Assembly (NCBI GenBank): GCA_030704615.1
Contig: JAKLZA010000278.1
Coordinates: 1 to 64,000 of the forward strand
DNA length: 64,000 nt
Reading direction: 5' to 3'
Source: Takakia lepidozioides
Taxonomy: Eukaryota > Streptophyta > Takakiopsida > Takakiales > Takakiaceae
This document shows, piece by piece, positions 1-12,365 of the stretch; within the stretch, counting starts at the first letter, position 1; every line of letters starts with the position of its first letter. The notes below the pieces were generated by a model, which ran no database searches, had not been told where the DNA came from, and worked only from the letters and a program-made list of their open reading frames with translations. A program made the position numbers and the translations under genes.

Positions 1-849
1 TATTTGTTTCCTTTTCCGCATTCATCTTTGCTACCTTACCATTGATAATTAAGTATCAGTTTGCTTCATCAATTTATCGGTTTCCTTAACTCCTCCATTC
101 AATCCACAGCTTCACTCAGATCTCTCTACACAGTGTGATTGTATCGTATAAGTATCAGATTATGATTTATCAGGTATCAGGCCGAATCCATTATGTCTCT
201 AATCTACTCTACAATATCACTCTAGCTTTGCATATGACAAGCTTCTACTAATCCTCTTTTCTCCTTCATCGTGCTCTCCGATCTCCGCTCCCGCCTGTCT
301 CCGAAGTCCTCCCCGAATAATGATCTCTTCCTATTCCCCGTTCTTCCCTTTATCCTCCTATCCGCGGTTCTAACCGTTTCCCTCTCTAACCGTCGTATGT
401 GAACTAACATGTTCCCTTCACTGGTGTTGTTCCCCACAGTCGTTCCCTGTCCTACTCTTCGTTCCCTATTATCGTGACAGCTGTGTCAAGCGGTGACTGG
501 CTGTGTTTGGCTGTGTCGGGCTGTGACTGGCTGTGTGGGCTGTGTCTGCTGTGACGACTGTGATGGGCTGTGTGGGCTGTGTGGGCTGTGACGACTGTGA
601 CGGCTGTGTGGGCTGTGACGACTGTGACGGGCTGTGACGGCTGTGTGGGCTGTGTGGGCTGTGACGACTGTGACGGGCTGTGTTGGCTGTGTGGGCTGTG
701 ACTGCTGTGTCGGCTGTGTGGGCTATGTAACCCCCTTCTACAGTGCGCTGCTGTCACCCCTAAGGTTCCTGTTTGTCTCAGTCTGTGCAAAATTAAGGGT
801 ACCCTACAGATCCCGTATAAGTGTCTAAGTCCCCTACAGTCCTCTAACA
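1..849 (-). repeat. Element 1 3' LTR (partial)
   Basis: The LTR starts (minus strand) with TGTTAGAGG at 849 and runs to the window edge. By comparison with element 2 about 170 bp of its distal end is missing. It differs from its partner LTR (12257-13230) by many small indels and substitutions, unlike the LTR pair of element 2. Confidence 0.9.
475..729 (-). repeat. LTR minisatellite, CACAGCC core (element 1, 3' LTR)
   Basis: A run of imperfect 9-10 bp units, seen on the plus strand as GGCTGTGTG and GGCTGTGACG. It yields spurious open frames on both strands (His/Ser/Pro-rich or Gly/Cys/Val-rich) that are not genes. The other LTRs carry homologous arrays of different length. Confidence 0.9.
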
Positions 850-866
850 TTACCCCTTCCCCCCTC
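850..866 (-). other. Polypurine tract of element 1
   Basis: On the minus strand this is GAGGGGGGAAGGGGTAA directly upstream of the TG of the 3' LTR, the usual plus-strand priming site of LTR retrotransposons. The same tract precedes the 3' LTR in elements 2 and 3. Confidence 0.88.
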
Positions 867-880
867 AAAAAGCCGTGTCC

Positions 881-3800
881 TCACGGTTTACTGTTTCCGA
901 GTAGCAACCCTTTGTGAGTGAGCACCTTGTTGACGTTGAGAGTTTCGTGGTGGGCTGTGTGTACGAGCCCGAGGTCTGTCTCTGGTTGATGGAGATGGTT
1001 GATCACTACCTGGATAAGTGAGGCCTTCTGGAGGCTGATATCGAGGTAATCTTTCCGGCATAGGAGATCCCCTTTGTTTCTTCTCTTCCATCTGAATTGC
1101 ATAGTCTTCTCCCATGTCAAAAGAATTTGTGAAGAAACAGTTGTATCAGAATCCTCATCGCCTCTCAGGTGTTTTAATTTTCGAACTTTTTGTGGAATCA
1201 TCTGGGGCATACAATGCTGTCCTACCATGTCTGGAAGTTTGCATTTTACAACCTGGTGTAACCGTTGAACAGCAAAATTGGTGTAGACACTGAGCTCCTT
1301 GTCTGTCCAGATGAGTGGGGTACCAATTACTGGTGCAGCGTGCAAGTATTTCCATGCGATATGTCCCTTATAGAAAATGTCATCAAGTCCGAATTTCTGT
1401 GTTGACAAATTGTTGCAGGCTGCTTGAAACCATGAACGAATTTGAGAATCCTTTTGTATCATAACTTTTGGGTCATATAGGTACATATGAGGTGGCACCG
1501 AAGGTAATACCCAATGATCTCCACTGGAGTAACTTTGAAAGCGTGCTTGCATCTTTTGTTGCTCTATGTGGTAACGTATCAGAAAACAAGCAGCGTAGTA
1601 TAGCCCGCACCCCATGACAATACTTGCTATCTCCTTGGTCTTGGTATAAATGAGTCCATGTACAACCTGGAAAGCAACCAATTCCCTCAACATGGTACCT
1701 GCCTCGTGCCAGTATTGTGCAAAGTGATGATCTTCAATATGTCGATTGTTTGGAAGAACTTTAGTCCTGGTTGCCACTGGCAGCCAAATACGCATGATTT
1801 GGTAGTAATGTGCGAATGACTGCGGAGGACTAAATTCTTTCCAAGCCAAATCCAACATGATGGGAATTTGGTTGAAGGGCATAATCATAGCCCTACTGTA
1901 CTCCCTGGCAGCTGGAGTTTTAGGTGGGTTAAAAGCTGCATTGCCCCATACCTCCGGCTGTGGTGGCTGTGGTGTGGTTGTAGTAACCACAGGTTCAGCT
2001 ACTGGTACACTGACCTGTTGTGGTGGTGGTGGTACTGGTTCCTGTACCATTGGCATCTCCTGCACCTCCTGTGAAGACTGAAAAGCCAGAGTTCTGGCTT
2101 GCAAATAAGAAGCCATTAGCTGTTCCTGAGGGATATAGACTCTTTGGTCGATGTTTGAAGTGAGGTCTTCCACTTGAGTCTGGAGTCCGTCTACATCCTC
2201 TTGTAACTCTGCTATCCTACTATAGACATTGTCTATAGTAGTTGTGGCAATGTTCTGCACCTGCAGTCTGAGCTCATTCATCTCGCTTTGGGTGAGCTTC
2301 CGTGGGCTTTGCCCTCTACTGGCCCTTGTGCTAACCAGACCTGCATAAGGCTGTTATCCACCAAGCTGCTTGTGGTTCCCCTGAGAGTTTGCTCCTCTCT
2401 TAGCTTATACAATTCCAACTGCTGTTGTAAAGCCTTCATGCGCTTCGCCTGTGGCTCAACCAATTGCGCATAGGCAGCAAGTAGATTATTGGCTTCTTTC
2501 GAAGCCTTGTTACTGACCGCGATTTCATTTCTATTGGCCACGATGGTTTGTTGCAACTCCACGATGTATTTCTCTTCTCAGCTTCCATCTGCCTGTATTG
2601 CTTGAAAGTATCTTCATTGCGACAGATTGTATTCTTCATATCGACAATGAGCTTCATGTGCTCCACATTCTCTTCTTCTGCCTTCGTACATTTTTCCGCT
2701 TGACTGTTTATTTCTTTTGTTGATTGGTCAAGCATAGTTGTAAATGTAGCGCATTGTATCGCCATCCTGTTATGCACTGTCTGCAACTCCGTATGTAGTG
2801 CATTCAGTTCTTGCAACTTGCTTTCATGCTGCACCTGCATTTGGTATAGCTGTTGCTTATGTGCTTCGTGCAACTGGTCTTGCGCGAGGCCTGCCTCAAT
2901 CAATTGTTGCTTGGCCAATTGCAAAGCCATTTCTGTATTGGCCAAGTCCTGCTTCATCTTGAGAGTGACCTCTTCATCGACCTTGTTTGCACACTCAGTG
3001 GCAAGTCGAGCCTCAAACTCCTTCCTGAGTTCTTCTTTCAAGGCTGTCAATTGGGTAATTGGAACATGGGTTTTGACATAAGTCCCCAACAAATTAAGTG
3101 TCCTGCCTATGGAACTCATCAGCATTGCCTGTTGAGGGTCATCATGGTGAGGTTGCTGCTGTTCCTCCCGATCTTCAACAGTATGATGTCTCACTAACCA
3201 TTCAGACCATTGTCCCACCGGATTTTCTTCCTGAACTACTTCATTTATGACCGGTGCTACAGTGTCATGGCCTTCCGCCTGTGGTACCTCCGACACAGGT
3301 GTGTGCATTATATGTACCTCAGGATTTCTTGGGCAACTGTTGCACCTCTGGGATTTCTGTCTGCTTGACCAGACCAGAATATTCATAGAGAAGGTCCCCT
3401 TTCTCTATTTCTGCCACTATCTGTTCTGTAGTTGGAATATCTATCCCTTCACTTTCCAAATCAATTATTTCGGGTTGAGCTGCATGGATAACTTGTGACC
3501 TTGTGACAAGTCGTTCAAGTGGCTGTGTTGGTTGTGATGCAGAAGTAACTTCTTCCTCCCTCTCTGAAGGTCCTGCTTCCAGTAATAACATTCTTTTGTG
3601 CTGCTGTGCCCCTTCCTGGTCATGAGCTTGGGAAACATTATCATGCGGAATCCGTGAAGCCAGTGGATCCGCCACTACAGTCTTTCCCCTTCTCTGCCTC
3701 TTAGTCTCGGGTTGTGCTGCTAGTCCACCCTCACTGTGTGAAGAGCCTTGCTCTTCCATTGCAGTTGTTTCTGGCTCAAACACTCCCATTTCCTTCCTTT

Positions 3801-5118
3801 CTTGTGCATTAAGTATGCCAGAACTAAGGATTATTTGAGCAATGATTGGGCCAGACACTATGATAGGAGATTTTGCGGTAGTACCTTGTAATCTTTTCAT
3901 CTCCTCTACCAGTGCGTTGTACATTATGTCCGCCCATGGTACCTCTTGTCCCTTCAAGCCTTTGAGGATTTCCTCTGTGAAGGATCTGCTCAATATTGTT
4001 GGTTCTGTTTCAGGGCAATCAGAACGTTCAATACTTGGCCTATGTCTTTTAACCCTGGGTACACAGCTTTGGTACAAGCATAACCCTGAGTTTTAAAGAA
4101 ACTCCCTTCTTGGAATAAATCCCCTATTTGCAGTCTTTCCCTGTGTTCCTCCACATACACATGACCTGCTGGCAATCGAAACAATTGCTGGAGGTATAGG
4201 GGAGTAATCATTAATTCAACTCCCTTCACCGTTGTTGTTCCTGTCTTTGGCTCAAAGTTCTGCAAAAATTGTAACATGTACTGTCTATGGTGTAGTGTCC
4301 AATCCATGCTTTGCAATCCTTCCAATCTCAGCTCCTTCAGTATCTTTATCGCCTGTGGGGTAGCCATCGTTTGTTTCTGCAGATTGTGGTGCTCTTCACC
4401 CTGATTTCCTCCATTCCTCTCACTCTCTTCATCTTAGACTCACAGAACTGCTTTGGCTGTAACAACTGCAGGAATGCCTGTAGTGCACAAAGCAGAAACG
4501 TATGGTTGCCGCAGAAAGCTATGGGTAATCTCTTGTAAGCCTGCGGGGCTTGCAAGCATTGTTCAAGAGAAAAGCTCTGCTCTTTCGTTTCGTGTCTCTG
4601 CCATTGCGTAAGTAATATTGCGAGCGTATAGTCTGTTAGTTCCTCCATAGTTTCCAAGTTATAGCATTTATGGCCTGTCCTGTCGAGACGCCCGTTACTC
4701 AGAACGACGCCGCCTCTTGCGCTCAATTTCCCTCCATTTTCTTGATCATTTCTCTGGTTTTCTATTGGCTGTATCCGCTGTGACTGGATTTTAACTTTTA
4801 TCTTCTTTAGTGGACTTTCCCTGTTGGATAGTCCACTAGGATCACACATGCGACATGAATTCAGTTTTTCTGTACTTGCCGTTCGTTCTGTTTCCCTTTT
4901 TCCGTATTCATTAATGGGCCCGCCTTTCATCCCTTTTGACGGCCGTTCTTGTCCTCTTTCTTTTTGACACCTGTCCTTGCACTTCATTCTCTGCTGTGTG
5001 TCGCACCCTGACCTCCACGTGTCTATTTTTAAATAATTTCCGTTTCTTCTTCCTTCACCATTTCCTGAAGTTTTTATGTGTCCACTTGTCACTGATTCTA
5101 TGGATCGTGTAATTTAGT
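881..5118 (-). pseudogene. Broken ORF3 of element 1 (3' extension of the polyprotein)
   Basis: Homologous to ORF3 of elements 2 and 3 but split into at least six overlapping frames: 4346-5092, 3990-4367, 3319-4077, 2436-3386, 2278-2562 and 881-2281. Each switch coincides with a 1-2 base indel relative to the other copies. For example, one base of a C run is missing near 4376 in element 1 only. In order the fragments carry the basic linker, the CYNLETMEELTD region, the possible plant-mobile-domain-like segment, the coiled coil and the C-terminal HYYQIMRIW region. The stop codon at 881 lies 15 bp from the PPT. No signal peptide or clear membrane span is visible. The function is unknown. Confidence 0.8.
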
Positions 5119-5537
5119 AGGCTGTGTCTGTGACAGCTGTGTCATACTGTTACTGTGATAGTGTGTACTGTGTACTGTGATACTGTGACATGTGTTGTGA
5201 TAGCTGTGTCAGTGTGTGATAGGCTGTGTGTGCGCGTGTATAGGCTGTGTCACGTGTGATAGGCTGTGTTGCGCTGCTGGCTGTGATAGCTGTGGTGATG
5301 CTGTGATAGGCTGTGTCACGCCGTGCTGGGCTGTGATAGGCTGTGTCTGCTGTACGTGTGTGATGGGCTGTGATAGGCTGTGTCACGCCGTGCTGGGCTG
5401 TGATAGCTGTGTGCGCCTTGTGGCTGTGATGCTGTGCTGTGATGGTGATGGCTGTCACGTGCTGTGTGACTGTCGCGCTGCTGTGATAGGCTGTCGCTGT
5501 GATAGGCTGTGTCATGTGATGGGCTGTTCTGTGTCAC
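5119..5537 (-). repeat. Coding minisatellite between integrase and ORF3 (element 1)
   Basis: Degenerate 30-bp units on the minus strand, with a GACACAGCCTATCACAGCC-like core. Several units are shortened, so the frame is lost. The homologous arrays are 35299-35632 (element 2) and 56690-57143 (element 3), and all three differ in length. Confidence 0.85.
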
Positions 5538-5559
5538 TTTGTTTTGCCACCCCGGTCAT

Positions 5560-6886
5560 ATATACTGGGCCTAGCGACAAGTGTTCCATACTCCGTTCGT
5601 AACACTGGTGCAGCCCGTGACTGCTCTTGCGGTTCAACATGCAAATCATGCTGCAGGGGTTTGTCATGGATACCACTGTACCCCTTCAACTTATTTGCAT
5701 TGACTCTTCCCAGCATTTCTTTGTTAATGGTTTGTAACATGGCGTGTTGTTATCATACATCTTTTGTATGACATAAGGTCCTTTCCATGGTGATTTAAGC
5801 TTAGAAGCTTGAATCTTTCCTTTCTTCTGCAACCATAGAACCAAATCCCCCGTCTTAAAAGTCTTTAACTTGCCTTCATCAAACTGTTCCTTTCGCTTCA
5901 TCTGAATTCTGGTCATATTATCAGCTGCATCAGCACGTACTTCTTCCACATGGTATAATTCATGTTTCCTGACCTTGATGGAGTCTTGCAATTCCATTCT
6001 TTTTCCCCACTCCGTTCTCATGGTAGGTAACAGGAATTCCACTGGAAGTAAGGCTTCCATACCATAAACTAATTGGAATGGTGTATACTTAGTGGTGACT
6101 TTATATGAAGTCCTGTATGACCATAAAGCTGTCAGCAGCTTTGTATCCCAATCCGTTCTGTTTGCATTGACTATCTTAGCCAAGATAGTACATAGTATTT
6201 TGTTGGTAGCCTCTCTGCCTGTCATTACCCTGTGGGTAATATGTTGTACTCTTTCTATGCACAATCATAAACTCTTTAGTCAATAACTCAATGGTCTCAT
6301 TCATGAAGTGACTTCCTTGATCACTGATAAATTCTAAGGGACATCCAAATCGTGTAAGTATGTTCTCGTACAGGAACCTTGCTGTGGACTTGGCTGTGTT
6401 GTCCCTCAAAGCTTTAGCTTCCACCCACTTTGTAGTATAATCAGTGGCTGTAATTATGTACCTGTTTTGTGTATTCTTGGATGGTGGATTAATTGGTCCA
6501 ACAAAGTCTAGTCCCCATTTCTGAAATGGTTCCGTAGGCATTGTAGGATGCAAGGCCATTCTTCCAGATCTCTGCAAAGGTCCTAGCCTCTGACATTCAT
6601 CACACTTCTGACAATACTCATGTACATCTTTGAACAAAGTAGGCCACCAGTATCCTGCGAGTAGTATCTTTCTACTGGTAGTCTCTTCTCCAAAATGACC
6701 TCCAGCCACTCCTTTATGAACTTCCTCCAAGACTTTATTTACTTCATGGTGGTACAAGCATCGTTTTAGTACTCCATCAGGTCCTAACTTATACATTCTG
6801 CTTCCTACCATAGTATAAGGTAAAGCTGATAGCAATTCTCTTCCTCTGCTCCTTACCATAACTAGGTGGGCACTGACCATGAGCAA
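5560..6886 (-). pseudogene. Integrase of element 1, frameshifted
   Basis: Two overlapping frames (6176-6886 and 5686-6264) cover an integrase. They hold the HHCC zinc-binding region (HHEVNKVLEEVH then CQKCDEC), the catalytic D in GLDFVGP, the second D in ISDQGSHF, and the region of the catalytic E. A frameshift near 6215 changes the sequence just before that E: the other copies read NGQAEATNK and this copy does not. Part of the GPY/F module (SPWKGPYVIQK) follows, then another frame loss near 5743. It would not make a working enzyme as written. Confidence 0.85.
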
Positions 6887-8416
6887 GGTAGTATCTGATT
6901 GGCCACTGCCAATCTAACCATTCATCTGCACTTCCTTGCACCTCCATTACAAATAAACTCGCATCAGGTAACTGATCGTCCACTCCTGTGGCGGCCTCTC
7001 CTGTTGTTAGTCGTGACAAATGATCTGCCACAAGATGCAAACGGCCAGGCTTGTAAATAACCTCGAACTCAAACTCATGCAAGATTATTAACCACCTCGC
7101 TATCCTTCCACTTATCAAAGGTTTGTTCACCAGATATATCAGAGCCTGGTGATCCACATAAAACATAAACTTTCTTCCCAATAGGTAATGCCTGAATTTC
7201 TTCACTGCATAGATCATTGCCAATGCTTCTCTTTCCGTTGTGCTATAGTTCCTCTCAGCACTGTTCATCAACCGGCTAGCATAGTACACAGGTGAATCTA
7301 TATTCCCTGTAACATTCTGGGCTAACACCGCTCCCAACGCTTCTCCTGATGCATCGCAGTGAACATGAAATACTACATGCCAGTGAGGGTTAATCAGCAC
7401 AGGTGTAGTTGTTACTGACAGTGTAAGTTCCTCAAACGCCTGTTGACATTCAGCTGTCCATGCAAACACTGCATCTTTCTTCAGAAGCTTGCTCAATGGT
7501 GCTGCTATTTGTGCATACCTTTTGACAAATCTTCTGTAATAACTGGTTTGCCCAAGGAATCTCCTTAAACTCTTAACATTCACTGGTGGTGGAGAGACTT
7601 TAATGGACTCTGTCTTCCTGGGATCCACAAGGAGTCCCTTCTTACACACAATGTGTCCCAGAAGCACCCCTGAGTTCACACAGAAAGTACACTTCTCTGG
7701 ATTCAAGCCCAGACCTCTCATCCTGCATCTGGCCAGGCATAACTCCAATTTATGCAAGTGCTCATTCTTAGAGCTGTACACACTGAAATCATCCAAAACA
7801 CCTGCATGAAATCATCCAGATACTCATGAAAAGATTCACTTATCACTCTCTGAAAGGTCGCTGGTGCATTACAAAGTCCAAAGGGCATGACTTTGTATGC
7901 ATAAGCCCCCCAGTCTGTGATGAAAGCTGTTTTCCCTTGGTCTTCTTCTGCCACTTGCACTTGATTATAACCACTGAAGCCATCCATGAATGAGTACATC
8001 TCATGGCCTGCCACAGTGTCTAATACTGCTTCTGTGAATGGCAAAGGGAAAGGATCTTTCTTCGTACAAGCATTCAGCTTCTTATAGTTCACACATACTC
8101 TTAGTTTGCCATTCTTCTTGGGAACTATAACAATGGGTGACAACCAAGTTGTATACTCTATTGGGTATATAAACTTAGCCTCAGCCAACTTCTTTATCTC
8201 TTCTCCAACCTTCTGTGCGTAGTTGGGATTCATTCTATACCTCGCCTGCTTGATTGGTACTGACCCTGGTTCCAGTTCAATTTTATGCTGACAGACTTCA
8301 GGTGGTATCCCTTTTAGATCCTCATAGCTCCAAGCAAATACATCTCTGTATTTGATGAACAAGCTTTTAGCTTCTTCGAAGAATTCCGGCTCCAAATCAG
8401 CTCCTACTTTCACCAT
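6789..8416 (-). pseudogene. Reverse transcriptase and RNase H of element 1, frameshifted
   Basis: The frame 7718-8416 starts MVKVGADLEPEFF and carries RT motifs from FAWSYED through SPIVIVPKKNGKLRVC and VMPFGLCNAPATF. A one-base loss near 7797 breaks the frame at the FLDD catalytic box. The frame 6789-7796 resumes at MDDFSVYS and contains the RT thumb and an RNase H with CDASGEALG and DHQALIYLV. The RT start overlaps the end of the protease frame through ATGGTGA at 8410-8416, as in element 3. Confidence 0.88.
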
Positions 8417-9225
8417 CTCGGTTCCTCCTGAGTTCCCACATTTACTTCTCTCACCTGCTCATCAGCTGTGATTGTCCAACCAGTCACCACTTCATCCTTT
8501 AAGCTCACAGTGGCTGGTTCTTCTAGGATTTCTATCTCTCCCTCCTTTTCTTCTTCATAGAAATGTGGTGGGTAACAGCTGGTTTCCTCTTCAATTGGTG
8601 TTGCTGTCACTACACCACAGCAGATACCTCTCAAACAACTTAGGCTTTCCAGCCGCATCTCTGCAACCTGCTCCCATTCTGGGTGTGCAGCAAATAGGGT
8701 AGCTTCCTGCTCCTCATCCAGTCCTCCCTTCCAGTCATACTCTCTGACTCCTCGAGGTCTTCTTGTAGCAGGTAATCTACTAGATTTCTTTGTGGTAATT
8801 TGTATCTCGTGCATCCCATTATGCACAGTTAGTAACTGAGAATTCCAGTCATGGAATACCCTGGCCTGTTTCAGCCACGGACGTCCCAATAATAAGGAGT
8901 AAGCCTCCATGACTTCATCCATTTTTAATACAGTTACTGTGATCATAAAGATCATTTTCTGTATCTGTATCTTAACTCCTCTTATTAATCCCAATGGCTG
9001 TACACTTCTTTGATCTGCCATTGTTACTGTAAATGGGGCTGGTTTCATGTTACTTAGACCAAGCTTCTTCCTTAATTGGTCTGTCATGATATTTACTCCA
9101 GAACCACCATCTATCAGTACATCAGTTAGTTCTGTGCTTCCAATTCTCAATTGGATTACTGGCATAGAATCATCAAAGTCCATGACTGGTTCTCGCCCTT
9201 CCGGCTTCACATTATAACTGGTCAC
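8410..9225 (-). pseudogene. Protease-region frame of element 1
   Basis: A 271-codon frame with the aspartic protease motif VLIDGGSGVNIM (D-G-G rather than the commoner D-T/S-G) and a downstream LLLGRPWL, both features of plant retroelement proteases. It ends EEPRW with a TGA that overlaps the ATG of the RT frame. The upstream part joining it to gag is lost through indels around 9260. Alone it lacks its proper N-terminus. Confidence 0.82.
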
Positions 9226-9239
9226 CTTGCTGTTCAGGT

Positions 9240-11652
9240 CTGTGTTTCCTGTCTCTTGGCAATTCGATTGATTGCCTGATACAGCCTGTGCCTACAATAA
9301 GGTGCCACAGCTAATAGCTGTCCAATGGTAATTTCTGCTTTGGTCTGACATATTACTTCAGCCAAAGTCTCTTCATTACTTTGCATGTCTGCATCTTCTT
9401 TTTCCTTTCTTCCTCACTCCCCTCTTTTTCTCCATCCGAATCAGAGGAATCTGCCACAGGAATATCAGTACTCTTTGCATTTCCCTTATAGTATCTGCCA
9501 CTTCCTTGTGCAGTTCCTTTCTCCTTCCAAGTCTCTTCATCTTCAGGCATATCATTGCCACTTCCAGTCTCATCTTCTTCCTCTTCTATTGGAGGTATTA
9601 GTTGGCTTTACTTCTTGTACTATCATTGTACTTACTTCTGGACAACACTACAACACATGGCCTAACCATGTGAGCTGCCACCACTGGGCCCTCATTCACA
9701 GGAGCTCTCATCTCATTCTGGTGTCTTATCCAGAATGAAACAGGCTGCCTTGCGATGTCCGGGCTGATTACAATAGTAACATAGCTTCTCACCATTGGGT
9801 CCTCGCCCTGGTCTGGTCTTGGATTATTTCTATAATCCTGATTCCCGGGCTTGGTAATTCCCCCTTGATTACCCTGATAGTTGCCTCTGGAATTTCTTGG
9901 TAATTCCCTCTTGAATTACCTTCCCTTCCATTGCCATTGTTATAACCACCAGACCTACCATAGTGGTCCTGATCATTGCTTCTTCTTGGCTGGGCTGCAC
10001 CTGATGCACCCTCACTTGCCTAGGTTCTTGCAGCTGTCCTTCTGTTGGAGTAACAATTCTCAGTAGAATGGTTATCCATTTTATAGATAGTACAGTGTTT
10101 CTCCTTCATGTGGCATTCTGTAGTGGTATGGCCTTCATTCTGGCACTTTGCACACCATACACCCTCCTCCAATGTGTTGCAGCCTCTGTGGCATACTTTT
10201 TCAAGATTTCTTCCAATCTTTTCTCATAGTTATCCCTCTTCAACTTTTCCTTTCTCTTACTCTTCTCTTTTTAGTTCTGCTCTTCTCTTCATCTGACTCA
10301 TCTTCAGAGTCCTCATCTTCCTTTTTCTCTCTCCTGAGCATTCCCAATTGCTCAATTCTGTTTGCAGTTTCAAATGCCTCCACTGTATTATGGGGTAACA
10401 TATCCACTTTCTCTGCAACTCTGGTCTTAGTCCACTCACAAACCAAGTCTTCTGTAAACCGGGCGCTGGTACTGCAGCCAGCTTTTTCATCATCAATTCC
10501 ATCTTCTCCATATCTTCAACAGTTTCATGCTTCTTCTGCTTCAGCGTTGTAAACTTCCATACACTTCATCCTCAGTTTACTTGTCTGAACCTATTTCGAA
10601 ATGTTGTATTCAAGCCATTCCAGGTTAGGAAATGATTATCAGGGAATCTTGCATACCATTCACTTGCTTTCTTGATAAGTGAACAAGGAAACAGTCTCAT
10701 CTTGGCATCATCGCATTCTCATTGTTCACTATACACATGTGCTCAAATTGGCTAATGTGTACATCGGGATCCCCTTTTCCTGAATATATTGGAAAGGGTG
10801 GTTTTGCCCGTGTGGTTGTAACGCCTGTGGCCCTACCTTCTGCCCACTGACAGGTGCTGGCACCCTTGCTGGTGCTGTGGTCCTTCTGGCCTGTTGTTTT
10901 TGTGGTGGATCTTCCACCAAGTGGTGGCCCTTGAGCACTCCCTGCTTCTGGCCCCACGATATTCACAGTATTCCCAGCTTCAGTTGCACTACTTCCCACA
11001 CTCCCTGTCCCCCCAGAGCCAGATCCAGGCAGCCCGCCTGATCCCCTGAGCCGACACCTTCGTTGGCCTGTGATCTAAGTGCTCCACTTGATCCAGGTCC
11101 AACGGGTTGGATGTCCTGGTTGTAGTCTCAACCTCAGCTGTTGGGTCTACTCTTCATATTCTTCCTCTTCCAATTTCTTCTCTCTGTTTTCATCCTCCAA
11201 GTTCTGCCCTTGGGTTCTTCTTCACTCATGTAACTCAACTGTAATGGGTGTGGAGAGTCTGAACTCTCCGTTGGCTCTGCCACATCCTCATCTCCTTCTT
11301 CATCTTCTGCTTCAGAAACTGGAGTTCCTGCTTTTGGTGTTCCATGCCAACTCTTATCAAAGATTTCTGTCAAGTCTTTTATCCAAGGATGTACCTCAGA
11401 TCTTTCACCTCGTGATTGATCTTTCTTCCTGTACCAATTCCCTTAATCTTTCTTGCAAAGAAACAGAAGGAGTGGCATCCAACTCTAGTTCTTCCGGTAT
11501 AGGTGATGCACTTTTTGATCTTGATGGTGTGAGAGGTCCAGATGATTCCCCTATGTCTATTCCTCTCTCCCAAAGATATGGATAATTAGCTTTCAGATAG
11601 CTTTCTCTTTTTGATGAATATCTTTGTCGTCTAGCTTCTCTTTCATCATCAT
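9240..11652 (-). pseudogene. Gag of element 1, heavily frameshifted
   Basis: Fragments of gag lie in several frames, including 11405-11692, 11134-11373, 10697-10999, 10257-10511 and 9353-9550. They match the intact gag of element 2 piece by piece: the RSKSASPIPEELELD N-terminal region, the PFPIYSGKGDPDVHISQFEH start of the retrotransposon gag domain, and the acidic EDSEDESDEE stretch. The start region itself has lost one base (ATGATGATG in place of ATGAGTGATG at about 11652). Clearly dead as written. Confidence 0.85.
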
Positions 11653-11673
11653 GTCCCATGTCTTTCATTTCTT

Positions 11674-12365
11674 TTAATGTGGCAATAACCAAAACTCTCT
11701 TCTGTAATATCTCTCGTATATGCCTGGATTTCTTTCAAGCTTCAATGCACCCTTGGCTATACTTGAAGTCTCCGTTACCATATAACCATATGGCAAACAA
11801 GTCTGAAAAGTGTTTTGGTGTGAGTTTGATCCACAAAATATCCTTTGGAATCCAATTCTTTACCAGTACAAGCTCTTCATGCATATGAGTATAAACATTC
11901 ACCTTTCCTTCTTCCCAGCCTTCAAACTCTACTCGTTTAATGGATAGCAACGCTATCACATAAACTAATGTTGGTAACCAACGTGCTCTTCCTCTACAGG
12001 CTACCTGATAAATCTTTATCACTCCTTTCTCCAGACCCCATTCTGGATCAGCATCATGCACTCGTTTAAGAATATTTTCTTTACATCCGTCTGGCAATTC
12101 CAAGAACCTTTGAAAGAATTGTTTGGACAATCTTTCTTCCTTCGTTCCACAGGGAATTTGATTCACTTAATTCTTAATGGTCCAACCACCATGATCCCAC
12201 CAGATGCCTGTCACATCTGGTTGTTCATGTCCCAGGTCCCCAGTATGGTCGCCAAATGTCGCGCGGCTTTTACCCCAACAATCCCTTCGCTATCCGAGGC
12301 GGAAACTCCAAGATAGAAGAGTTGGAAATCTCTAAGTACTCAGCCCGCGCAGAACAATCAGTCAT
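11674..12365 (-). pseudogene. ORF-X of element 1 (5' ORF spanning LTR and PBS), broken
   Basis: Homologous to the 231-codon ORF-X of elements 2 and 3. Only the middle survives in frame (11735-12166, from NQIPCGTKEERLSK). A 3'-end indel near 11815 changes the C-terminus and a small deletion near 12168 breaks the N-terminal half. The LTR part also differs at 12271-12283. No known family recognised. Confidence 0.7.
12237..12254 (-). other. Primer-binding site of element 1
   Basis: On the minus strand this is TGGCGACCATACTGGGGA, two bases inside the 5' LTR. It is identical in all three elements. Its complement would be a tRNA 3' end finishing GGTCG-CCA, compatible with a tRNA-Arg, the primer known for Ogre-type elements. 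The tRNA identity is inferred. Confidence 0.85.

Noticed and set aside
634-828. Cys/Gly/Val-rich and His/Ser/Pro-rich ORFs over LTR minisatellites (also 27518-27951 and 39840-40327)
   Set aside because: They are readings of the CACAGCC repeat in different frames and extend into LTR sequence with no conserved frame.
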